The notes beneath the pieces are model-generated. The model did no database searches and was not told the origin of the DNA. It was given only the letters and a program-made list of their open reading frames with translations. From NCBI RefSeq assembly GCF_029960815.1, contig NZ_JASBRE010000023.1:1-64000 (forward strand): a stretch of DNA of 64,000 nucleotides, written 5' to 3'. The stretch is from Pseudomonas sp. AL03 (GTDB taxonomy: Bacteria; Pseudomonadota; Gammaproteobacteria; Pseudomonadales; Pseudomonadaceae). The position numbers were made by a program, and so were the translations under genes. Shown here piece by piece: positions 21,176 through 29,045 of this stretch; the first letter of the stretch is position 1, and each line of letters starts with the position of its first letter.

Positions 21176-23323
21176 TTAACCGAAGAACCGTTGGCCGGTT
21201 TTGGCCATTTCACGCAGCTTCGCGGTCGGGTGGTACAGCGCGCCCAAATCAGAGTACTGGTCAGCCAGGGCAACGAACTCTGCAACACCGATCGAATCGA
21301 TGTAGCGCAGCGCACCGCCACGGAATGGAGGGAAACCAATACCGTAGACCAGACCCATGTCGGCTTCGGCAGCGGTTTCGACAATGCCGTCTTCCAGGCA
21401 GCGCACGGTTTCCAGGCACAGCGGGATCATCATCCAGTTGATGATGTCTTCGTCCGTGACTTCGCGCTGCTCGTAAACGATCGGCTTGAGCACTTCCAGC
21501 ACCGACGGGTCGGCGACTTTCTTCTGCTTGCCGCGCTTGTCGGTCTCGTAGGCGTAGAAGCCCTTGCCGTTCTTCTGGCCCAGGCGCTTGGCTTCGTAGA
21601 GCACGTCGATAGCCGAACGACGGTCGTCTTTCATGCGATCAGGGAAGCCTTCAGCCATCACGTCACGACCGTGGTGACCGGTGTCGATGCCGACCACGTC
21701 CATCAGGTAGGCCGGGCCCATTGGCCAGCCGAATTTTTCCATGACCTTGTCGATACGGACAAAGTCCACACCGGCGCTGACCAGTTTGGCGAAACCGCCG
21801 AAGTACGGGAACAGCACGCGGTTGACCAGGAAGCCCGGGCAATCGTTCACGACGATCGGGTTCTTGCCCATTTTCTTGGCGTAGGCAACGGTGGTGGCAA
21901 CGGCCAGCTCGCTGGACTTCTCGCCACGGATCACTTCTACCAACGGCATCATGTGCACCGGGTTGAAGAAGTGCATGCCGACAAAGTTTTCCGGACGCTT
22001 GAGGGCTTTCGCCAGCAAGGTGATGGAAATGGTCGAGGTGTTGGACGCGAGGATGGTGTCCTCTTTGACCTTGTCTTCGACTTCGGCCAGAACGGCTTGC
22101 TTGACCTTAGGGTTCTCGACGACAGCTTCAACCACCAGGTCGACGTGACCGAAATCACCGTAGGACAGGGTCGGACGAATGCCGTTAAGCACTTCAGCCA
22201 TTTTCGCCGGGGTCATGCGACCTTTATCAACGCGGCCTACCAGCAGTTTGGCGGCTTCCGCCAGACCTTGCTCGATGCCGTGCTCGTTGATGTCCTTCAT
22301 CAGGATCGGCGTCCCTTTGGAAGCCGACTGATAAGCGATGCCGCCCCCCATGATGCCGGCGCCCAATACGGCAGCCTGCTTCACGTCTTTGGCGATTTCG
22401 TCGTAGGCCTTGGCCTTTTTCTTCAGTTCCTGATCGTTCAGGAACAGACCGATCAAGCTCTGCGCGGCAGGGGTCTTGGCCAGTTTGACGAAGCCGGCGG
22501 CTTCGACTTCCAGCGCCTTGTCGCGACCGAAGTTCGCCGCTTTCTGGATGGTCTTGATCGCTTCAACCGGCGCCGGGTAGTTCGGGCCAGCCTGCCCTGC
22601 CACGAAACCCTTGGCAGTTTCGAACGACATCATTTGTTCGATGGCGTTGAGCTTGAGCTTTTCCAGTTTCGGCTGACGCTTGGCCTTGTAGTCAAATTCG
22701 CCGGAGATGGCGCCCTTGACCAGGTTCAGCGCCGCTTCGTGCAATTTCTCTGGGGCGACCACGGCGTCGACTGCGCCGACTCTCAGCGCATCTTCAGGGC
22801 GGTTTTCCTTGCCGGCGGCAATCCACTCGATGGCGTTATCGGCACCGATGATCCGCGGCAGGCGCACGGTACCGCCAAAGCCCGGGTAGATGCCCAGTTT
22901 GACTTCCGGCAGACCGATCTTGGCCTTGGTGGACATGACGCGGTAGTCCGCCGCCAGGCACATTTCCAGACCGCCACCCAGGGCGATGCCGTTGATCGCG
23001 GCGACAGTCGGGACATTGAGGTCTTCGAAATCGCTGAAAATCTTGTTGGCTTCCAGATTGCCAGCAACAAGCTCTGCATCAGGCAGCTTGAAGTTTTCGA
23101 CAAATTCGGTGATGTCGGCGCCGACGATGAACACGTCCTTGCCACTGCTGACGATCACACCCTTGATCGAAGCATCTGCCTTGATAGTGTCTACGGCCTG
23201 ACGCAGTTCGTTCAGGGTTAGACGGTTGAACTTGTTGACGGACTCACCCTTGAGGTCGAATTTCAATTCGACGATGCCACTTTCAAGAGCCTTAACCGTG
23301 ATGGCTTTACCTTCGTAAATCAT
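21176..23323 (-). CDS. fadB: Fatty acid oxidation complex alpha subunit FadB
   Basis: Multifunctional enoyl-CoA hydratase / isomerase / 3-hydroxyacyl-CoA dehydrogenase, 715 aa. An N-terminal crotonase domain includes a GGGLEMCLAADYR oxyanion-hole segment near residue 115. The NAD-binding motif AAVLGAGIMGGGIAY near 315 opens the dehydrogenase domain, with GMHFFNPVHMMPLVEVI near 450. ATG 23323 has GGAG upstream; a 51-codon in-frame extension is not protein-like. It pairs with FadA to form the alpha2beta2 complex. A PsrA-like double operator lies about 150 bases upstream. Confidence 0.97.
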   Translation of the reverse strand: MIYEGKAITVKALESGIVELKFDLKGESVNKFNRLTLNELRQAVDTIKADASIKGVIVSSGKDVFIVGADITEFVENFKLPDAELVAGNLEANKIFSDFEDLNVPTVAAINGIALGGGLEMCLAADYRVMSTKAKIGLPEVKLGIYPGFGGTVRLPRIIGADNAIEWIAAGKENRPEDALRVGAVDAVVAPEKLHEAALNLVKGAISGEFDYKAKRQPKLEKLKLNAIEQMMSFETAKGFVAGQAGPNYPAPVEAIKTIQKAANFGRDKALEVEAAGFVKLAKTPAAQSLIGLFLNDQELKKKAKAYDEIAKDVKQAAVLGAGIMGGGIAYQSASKGTPILMKDINEHGIEQGLAEAAKLLVGRVDKGRMTPAKMAEVLNGIRPTLSYGDFGHVDLVVEAVVENPKVKQAVLAEVEDKVKEDTILASNTSTISITLLAKALKRPENFVGMHFFNPVHMMPLVEVIRGEKSSELAVATTVAYAKKMGKNPIVVNDCPGFLVNRVLFPYFGGFAKLVSAGVDFVRIDKVMEKFGWPMGPAYLMDVVGIDTGHHGRDVMAEGFPDRMKDDRRSAIDVLYEAKRLGQKNGKGFYAYETDKRGKQKKVADPSVLEVLKPIVYEQREVTDEDIINWMMIPLCLETVRCLEDGIVETAAEADMGLVYGIGFPPFRGGALRYIDSIGVAEFVALADQYSDLGALYHPTAKLREMAKTGQRFFG

Positions 23324-23473
23324 CAACTGATCTCCACGATATGGAAGCTGAACAGTACACGTCGGACGCAGGCGAATGGCTCGGCAGAGACGTTTATCGT
23401 CGATGCTAACGCCAATCCACCCGGCACACCCGCCAACGCGATAGTCGGGATTCTGTAGGAGCGGTCTGTAATA

Positions 23474-23500
23474 CAAACGCTCAATTCATACGCCCGTTTG
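23474..23500. promoter_or_regulatory. PsrA-like double operator upstream of fadBA
   Basis: CAAAC-GCTC-AATTC (23474-23487) and CATAC-GCCC-GTTTG (23487-23500) abut and share one base, the same 27-bp layout as the pair upstream of psrA. Each outer half-site is perfect (CAAAC, GTTTG); the inner half-sites are degenerate. PsrA control of fadBA is known in P. aeruginosa, which supports the call. Confidence 0.65.
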
Positions 23501-23817
23501 ATTTGGGTATGTCACCTTCACGGAATTTCCGACAATTGTCAATCGCCCAAAATACTGGTTGAAAAGCGACTTTCCGGTCATTTCCGTACCGCGAAGACCT
23601 GCAACACGCCGCTGCATGTGAGGCTATTCATAGGATCAATAGTTAGAAAAGTCGCCCTAATTCGCTGCAGCCTTTGTTTAACAAGCTACGCCGGCGGGAC
23701 CTTGAGGAATAAACATCAACGCTTTTGGCGAGTGCCCAGCGTAAGATCAGCTCCACACCGAATTACCGGCCTGCCTGGCCAACTCCAGCCCGATGATTAT
23801 GCCGGGCTTTTTATTGC
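23501..23817 (+). ncRNA. Possible sRNA ending at a plus-strand terminator
   Basis: The 541-bp gap between fadB and the next minus-strand gene has no convincing ORF. It holds AGCCCG-N10-CGGGCT followed by TTTTTATT (23788-23817), which works only for plus-strand transcripts, and no plus-strand gene precedes it. That suggests a small RNA whose 5' end I cannot place. A frame of 147 codons across the region has no family look. Alternative: a chance hairpin. Confidence 0.3.
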
Positions 23818-23831
23818 CTGCCTGCCGGACG

Positions 23832-23854
23832 TTTCGCGCCATTGCGGCGCGAAA
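23832..23854. terminator. GC hairpin downstream of the membrane-anchored hypothetical gene
   Basis: TTTCGCGCC-ATTGC-GGCGCGAAA is a perfect 9-bp stem located just past the minus-strand stop at 23865. It lacks a T-run on that strand, so the terminator role is uncertain. Confidence 0.4.
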
Positions 23855-23864
23855 TTTCCGCGAT

Positions 23865-24302
23865 TTATGCCAGCGCTTTCAGCAGCGCATCAATATCCTG
23901 CAAAACCGTCGCTTCGCCCTTTTCACCCCAATACAAAGTGATCATCTGCTTGTCCGCTTCGATTTTGTAAACGTTAGCTGGTAATTTTTCGAAATGATTA
24001 AGCAGCGCTCGATCCTCGCAGACCTCCTGCCACTGATTGACCCATACACCGGGTGCTTTTTGCCAGTAACTCCAGCACGCCGGCTGATTGCCACGCCGCG
24101 GCCGATGGTACTGCGCGCAAGGGCTCGGCGGCTCCTGGCTCAGCCAGTGCGGCCACTCCTGGGGCGCCAGCTGCATCGCCAATCCGATGCGTCGCGCCTC
24201 CATGCGCAGGGACATGCGACCGCTCTGGTGGCGTGACGGCCGCAACCATGCCAGCGGACTCAGAACCACCAGCAGGATTGACACCACTATCCAGACCGTC
24301 AT
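23865..24302 (-). CDS. Membrane-anchored hypothetical protein, 145 aa
   Basis: The start MTVWIVVSILLVVLSPLAWL is a single N-terminal transmembrane anchor, followed by a soluble domain rich in Trp and Arg (EWPHWLSQEPPSPC). ATG 24302 is preceded by GGGAG at good spacing. It resembles the hypothetical gene next to fadB and the universal stress gene in P. aeruginosa (PA3015-PA3017 region). I do not recognise a function. It diverges from the universal stress gene. Confidence 0.75.
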   Translation of the reverse strand: MTVWIVVSILLVVLSPLAWLRPSRHQSGRMSLRMEARRIGLAMQLAPQEWPHWLSQEPPSPCAQYHRPRRGNQPACWSYWQKAPGVWVNQWQEVCEDRALLNHFEKLPANVYKIEADKQMITLYWGEKGEATVLQDIDALLKALA

Positions 24303-24406
24303 ATGTGTACTCCCGATTTTTGATGAGCGCATTGAATCACTTTGAAACCAATGCGCTTGAAACCAGCCATACTTACCAATATTGCAATCCTCAGGAGGAG
24401 CACCTC

Positions 24407-24844
24407 ATGCCCTACACCCACATTCTGGTCGCTGTAGATCTAACCGAAGAGTGCGATCCTGTCATCCACCGCGCTCGCGAACTGTCGCTGAGCAACGGCG
24501 CGAAATTGTCCCTGGTGCATATTGTCGAGCCGATGGCCATGGCCTTTGGCGGCGACGTCCCCATGGACCTGTCACAACTGCAACAACAGCAGTTTGATCA
24601 GGCCAAGGAACGCCTGGATCGACTGATCGTGAAGTATCCGGTGCTTTCCAAAGAATACAGCCACCTGACCTACGGCCAGCCACGCCAGGAGATCCACCAC
24701 CTGGCCAAGGAACAAACCTGCGACCTGATCGTAGTGGGTAGCCATGGCCGACATGGCCTGGCATTGCTGCTGGGTTCGACCGCCAATGACGTGCTGCACG
24801 GTGCGCCATGCGATGTGCTCGCGGTGCGCCTGCTCAGAAGCTAA
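24407..24844 (+). CDS. Universal stress protein, UspA family
   Basis: A 145-aa single Usp domain. It begins MPYTHILVAVDLTEE, typical of the fold, with the C-terminal nucleotide-binding type motif GSHGRHGLALLLGSTANDVL near residue 115. AGGAGGAG precedes the ATG. These proteins bind ATP or act as dimers during growth arrest and stress; the specific role is unknown. It is monocistronic with a strong terminator. Confidence 0.9.
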   Translation: MPYTHILVAVDLTEECDPVIHRARELSLSNGAKLSLVHIVEPMAMAFGGDVPMDLSQLQQQQFDQAKERLDRLIVKYPVLSKEYSHLTYGQPRQEIHHLAKEQTCDLIVVGSHGRHGLALLLGSTANDVLHGAPCDVLAVRLLRS

Positions 24845-24855
24845 ACGACTCCTAC

Positions 24856-24897
24856 GAAAAGCCCGGCGCTCATCACTGAACGCCGGGCTTTTTTATA
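24856..24897 (+). terminator. Terminator after the universal stress gene
   Basis: AAAAGCCCGGCG(TT) / (AA)CGCCGGGCTTTTTTAT with a short loop. The flanking A and T runs make it bidirectional, so it also serves the convergent ABC-F gene. Confidence 0.9.
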
Positions 24898-24907
24898 GCA
24901 GGATCAA

Positions 24908-26824
24908 TCAGGCATCCAGCTCGGCCCAGCGCTCGACCATTACATCGTGCTCAGCCTGCAACTGCTCCAACTGGGCGATCACTGCAGCGGTCTCGGCAGC
25001 AGGACGCTGATAGAAACCGGCATCGGCCATTTGCGCCTCAACGGTAGCGATCTGCTGTTCCATGGCTTCGATCTGAGCCGGCAACATTTCCAGCTCACGC
25101 TGCAACTTGTAGCTGAGCTTCTTCTTCGCCACCGGCGCTTCTACCGCAGCAACGGGCGCAGCTTCGGCTGTCACGACCGCGGAGGTCAGGTCGGCTTTGC
25201 CAGACTTGCTCTCGGTCACGCCCAGCAGGCGCGGCGAGCCGCCCTGACGCAGCCAGTCCTGATAACCACCGACGTATTCGCGAACCTTGCCTTCACCTTC
25301 GAAGACCAGGGTGCTGGTGACCACGTTGTCGAGGAATGCCCGGTCGTGACTGACCATCAGCACGGTACCGTTGAAGGTCAGCAAGACCTCTTCAAGCAAC
25401 TCGAGGGTTTCGACGTCGAGGTCGTTGGTCGGTTCATCGAGGACTAACAGGTTCGCTGGCTTGCTGAACAGTTTGGCCAACAACAGACGGGCGCGCTCAC
25501 CACCGGACAGCGCCTTGACCGGCGTGCGGGCACGCTGCGGGCTGAACAGGAAGTCGCCGAGGTAGCTCAGCACGTGACGGCTCTGACCATCGATATCGAT
25601 GAAGTCGCGACCTTCTGCGACGTTGTCGATTACGGTTTTTTCCAGGTCCAGCTGATGACGCAACTGGTCGAAGTAGGCCACGTCGATACGCGTCCCCTCT
25701 TCCACTGTGCCGCTGGTTGGCTGGAGCCCGTTGAGCATCAGTTTCAGCAAGGTTGTCTTGCCGGTACCGTTGGCGCCGAGCAGACCGATACGGTCGCCGC
25801 GCTGCAGGACCATCGAGAAATCCTTGATCAGGAACGGGCCGCCCGGGTGAGCGAAGCTCACGTTGTCGAGGACCATTACCTGCTTGCCGGACTTGTCAGC
25901 GGTGTCCAGCTGAATATTGGCCTTGCCGCTGCGCTCACGACGCTCGCTACGCTCGTTGCGCAGGGCTTTGAGGGCGCGCACGCGGCCTTCGTTACGGGTG
26001 CGACGAGCCTTGATGCCCTGGCGGATCCAGACTTCTTCCTGGGCCAGTTTTTTGTCGAACAGCGCGTTGGCCGTATCTTCAGCCGCCAGAGAGGCTTCTT
26101 TGTGAACGAGGAAGCTGGCGTAGTCGCCGTTCCAGTCAATCAGGCCACCGCGATCCAGTTCGAGAATGCGGGTGGCAAGGTTCTGCAGGAATGAACGGTC
26201 GTGCGTGATGAACAGCACGGCGCCCTGGAAATCCTTCAGCGCTTCTTCGAGCCAGGCAATTGCTCCGATGTCCAGGTGGTTAGTCGGTTCATCGAGCAGC
26301 AGCAGATCGGGTTCGGAAACCAGAGCCTGAGCCAACAGGACGCGACGACGCCAGCCGCCGGACAACTCGGCGAGGGTCTTGTCGGCCGGCAACTGCAGAC
26401 GGCTCAAGGTGCTGTCGACTAATTGCTGCAAACGCCAGCCGTCACGGGCTTCGAGGTCGTGCTGGACGTGCATCAGTTTGTCCAGGTCGGCGTCGGTGAC
26501 GATGTTCTGGCTGAGGTGGTGATACTGCGCGAGCAGCTCGCCGACACCGTCCAGGCCTTCGGCCACCACGTCGAACACAGTCCGCTCGTCGGCTACCGGC
26601 AATTCTTGCGGCAATTCGCCAATTTTGAGGCCGGGTGCACGCCAAACAGAACCGTCATCAGGCTTCTGGTCGCCCTTGACGAGCTTCATCATGCTGGACT
26701 TGCCAGTGCCATTGCGGCCGATGATGCACACCCGCTCTCCACGGGCGATCTGCCAGGACACCTTGTCCAACAACGGCATAGAGCCGAAAGCAAGGGACAC
26801 ATCGCTGAATTTGAGCAGGGTCAT
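24908..26824 (-). CDS. uup: ABC-F family ATPase, Uup-like
   Basis: Soluble ABC-F protein of 638 aa with two ABC domains and no membrane segment. Walker A motifs: GRNGTGKSS (near residue 37) and GANGTGKTT (near 352). Signatures: LSGGWRRRVL and LSGGERARLL. Both Walker B motifs are present (LLLDEPTNHLD, LVLDEPTNDLD). A C-terminal coiled coil and the inter-domain linker identify the Uup/EttA branch, which acts on ribosomes or branched DNA. ATG 26824 has GGAG upstream. The choice of Uup over other ABC-F members is moderate. Confidence 0.88.
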   Translation of the reverse strand: MTLLKFSDVSLAFGSMPLLDKVSWQIARGERVCIIGRNGTGKSSMMKLVKGDQKPDDGSVWRAPGLKIGELPQELPVADERTVFDVVAEGLDGVGELLAQYHHLSQNIVTDADLDKLMHVQHDLEARDGWRLQQLVDSTLSRLQLPADKTLAELSGGWRRRVLLAQALVSEPDLLLLDEPTNHLDIGAIAWLEEALKDFQGAVLFITHDRSFLQNLATRILELDRGGLIDWNGDYASFLVHKEASLAAEDTANALFDKKLAQEEVWIRQGIKARRTRNEGRVRALKALRNERSERRERSGKANIQLDTADKSGKQVMVLDNVSFAHPGGPFLIKDFSMVLQRGDRIGLLGANGTGKTTLLKLMLNGLQPTSGTVEEGTRIDVAYFDQLRHQLDLEKTVIDNVAEGRDFIDIDGQSRHVLSYLGDFLFSPQRARTPVKALSGGERARLLLAKLFSKPANLLVLDEPTNDLDVETLELLEEVLLTFNGTVLMVSHDRAFLDNVVTSTLVFEGEGKVREYVGGYQDWLRQGGSPRLLGVTESKSGKADLTSAVVTAEAAPVAAVEAPVAKKKLSYKLQRELEMLPAQIEAMEQQIATVEAQMADAGFYQRPAAETAAVIAQLEQLQAEHDVMVERWAELDA

Positions 26825-26988
26825 GAGCTTCTCCAAAAACCGGGCGCGCATTCTACCTGACTTGAGGCTTCAGAAGGCCGGCAATTTCACCTTCGTGGCA
26901 CTCTGCATGATAAATGTTGCGAACTGATGCTGACAGGCCGGCAAAGCTTTCGCCCGCTGCTGGCAAAAGGCTAAGCTACAGATAATTC

Positions 26989-27009
26989 AGCGCGGGCATT
27001 GCCCGCGCT
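26989..27009 (+). promoter_or_regulatory. Perfect GC hairpin in the slt leader
   Basis: AGCGCGGGC-ATT-GCCCGCGCT is a 9-bp stem with a 3-base loop, 29 bases before the slt ATG. It could affect translation or be a REP fragment. No T-run follows. Confidence 0.4.
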
Positions 27010-27037
27010 TGTCATGATTTCTCTGCCCGGACGTCTC

Positions 27038-28966
27038 ATGCGCAGTCGCCTTTTCAGTCTTTTATCCTGTTTTCTTCTTTCTGCCACTGCCGTTCAAACC
27101 GCCCAGGCGGTGGACCTGTCCACCCAGCGCCAGTATTACGATGAAGCCAAGCGTGCCCTCGCCAAGGGGGATACCGGTCCTTATTTCCGTTACAGCCAGG
27201 CCCTCCGCGATTACCCGCTTGAGCCGTACCTGGCGTATGACGAACTGACCGCCCGCCTTAAAACCGCGAGCAATGCCGAAATCGAGAAATTCCTCGCCGA
27301 GCACGGTGACCTGCCCCAGGCCAACTGGATGAAGTTGCGCTGGTTGCGTTGGCTGGCCGAACGCGGCGACTGGGCGACCTTCGTCAAGTACTACGACCCC
27401 AAGCTCAATTTCACCGAACTGGACTGCCTGAACGCGCAGTATCAGATCGGGCATAACCAGAAATCCGAGGGTTACGCCAACGCCAATAAACTCTGGTTGA
27501 CCGGCAAATCCCAACCCGCCGCGTGCGATGCGCTGTTTGGTATTTGGGCCGCCGAAGGTCAACTGACCGAGCAGAAACGCTGGGAGCGCGCCAAGCTTGC
27601 CGCCCAGGCACGCAACTATCCGTTGGCCAACAGCTTGGTCAACGGACTGACCACCCTCGCCCCTCGCGGTCGTTTGCTGGTGGAGGTGGCGCAGAAACCC
27701 GAACTGCTCAACGCTCCTTCACGGTTCATTCCGGCCGACGAGCCGATGTCCGACGTGGTCAGCCTTGGCCTGCGCCGTCTGGCGCGGCAGGATCCTGACC
27801 GGGCGATGCAGATGCTCGATAGTTATGCCAGCAGCATGCACTTCTCCCGTGACGAAAAAGTGGCGATCGCCCGGGAAATCGGCCTGTCCCTGGCTAAACG
27901 GTTCGACAGCCGCGCGCTGGACATGATGACTAAATACGACCCGGAACTGCGTGACAACACGGTGTCCGAATGGCGCTTGCGTCTGTTGCTGCGCCTGGCC
28001 CGCTGGGACGATGCCTATCAGTTGACTCGCCGCCTGCCGCCGGATCTGGCGACCACCAATCGCTGGCGCTATTGGCAGGCCCGTAGCCTGGAACTGGCGC
28101 AGCCGCAGAACCCGGAAGCGCAGACGCTTTATAAGGGCCTCGCCCGCGAACGTGATTTTTATGGGTTCCTCGCGGCGGATCGCTCGCAGTTGCCCTACTC
28201 GCTGAACAACAAACCGCTGGTGCTCAGTCAGACGCTGATCAACAAGGTCCGCAATACCCCAGGCGTGCGTCGGGCGCTTGAGTTTCACGCTCGCGGACAG
28301 ATCGTCGACGGTCGCCGCGAGTGGTACCACGTCAGCCGCCACTTCAGCCGCGACGAAATGGTTGCCCAGGCGAAACTGGCTTACGACCTGAAATGGTATT
28401 TCCCGGCAATCCGCACCATCAGTCAGGCGAAGTACTGGGACGACCTGGACATCCGTTTCCCGATGGCCCACCGCGAAACCCTGGTGCGCGAAGCCAAGGT
28501 TCGTGGCCTGCATTCGAGCTGGGTGTTCGCCATCACCCGTCAGGAAAGTGCTTTCATGGTCGACGCCCGTTCTGGTGTCGGCGCCAGCGGCCTGATGCAA
28601 CTCATGCCCGGCACCGCCAAGGAGACCTCGCGCAAGTTCAGCATCCCGCTGGCCTCGCCGCAGCAAGTGTTCGACCCGGACAAGAACATCCAGCTCGGCG
28701 CCGCTTACCTGAGCCAGGTCCACAGTCAGTTCAACGGCAACCGCGTCCTCGCTTCCGCCGCCTACAACGCCGGCCCGGGCCGCGTGCGTCAGTGGCTGCG
28801 CGGTGCGGACCACCTGAGCTTCGACGTGTGGGTGGAAAGCATCCCGTTCGACGAAACCCGCCAGTACGTGCAGAACGTGCTGTCGTATTCGGTGATCTAC
28901 GGCCAGAAGCTCAACTCACCGCAGCCACTGGTGGATTGGCATGAGCGCTACTTTGACGATCAATGA
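27038..28966 (+). CDS. slt: Soluble lytic murein transglycosylase
   Basis: Periplasmic Slt70-type enzyme that cleaves peptidoglycan to 1,6-anhydromuropeptides. 642 aa from ATG 27038. The signal peptide is MRSRLFSLLS...TAQA, then VDLS. A long superhelical domain precedes the C-terminal lysozyme-like domain, with catalytic Glu in ITRQESAF near residue 503, GASGLMQLMPGTA and AYNAGPGRVRQW near 575. Earlier in-frame starts (26999, 27014) would displace the signal sequence. Its products are later processed by NagZ. Confidence 0.94.
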   Translation: MRSRLFSLLSCFLLSATAVQTAQAVDLSTQRQYYDEAKRALAKGDTGPYFRYSQALRDYPLEPYLAYDELTARLKTASNAEIEKFLAEHGDLPQANWMKLRWLRWLAERGDWATFVKYYDPKLNFTELDCLNAQYQIGHNQKSEGYANANKLWLTGKSQPAACDALFGIWAAEGQLTEQKRWERAKLAAQARNYPLANSLVNGLTTLAPRGRLLVEVAQKPELLNAPSRFIPADEPMSDVVSLGLRRLARQDPDRAMQMLDSYASSMHFSRDEKVAIAREIGLSLAKRFDSRALDMMTKYDPELRDNTVSEWRLRLLLRLARWDDAYQLTRRLPPDLATTNRWRYWQARSLELAQPQNPEAQTLYKGLARERDFYGFLAADRSQLPYSLNNKPLVLSQTLINKVRNTPGVRRALEFHARGQIVDGRREWYHVSRHFSRDEMVAQAKLAYDLKWYFPAIRTISQAKYWDDLDIRFPMAHRETLVREAKVRGLHSSWVFAITRQESAFMVDARSGVGASGLMQLMPGTAKETSRKFSIPLASPQQVFDPDKNIQLGAAYLSQVHSQFNGNRVLASAAYNAGPGRVRQWLRGADHLSFDVWVESIPFDETRQYVQNVLSYSVIYGQKLNSPQPLVDWHERYFDDQ

Positions 28967-28987
28967 GTCTGCTGTGAAGCGCTGACA

Positions 28988-29023
28988 AAAATGCCCGCGT
29001 CGATTGATGCGGGCATTTTTTTG
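28988..29023 (+). terminator. Terminator after slt
   Basis: AAAATGCCCGC / GCGGGCATTTTTTT stem with a loop of about 12 bases and a T-run. It is also usable by the convergent ABC exporter. Confidence 0.9.
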
Positions 29024-29045
29024 GGAGCTCTACTGGGTCGGTTAC

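Noticed and set aside
21164..23221. 685-codon open frame antisense to fadB
   Set aside because: Mirror of fadB codon bias; no start signal or domain pattern, and fadB is fully supported.
23498..23941. 147-codon frame in the fadB upstream gap
   Set aside because: It runs through a terminator hairpin and into the antisense of the next gene, and its sequence has no protein-like pattern. I prefer a non-coding reading.
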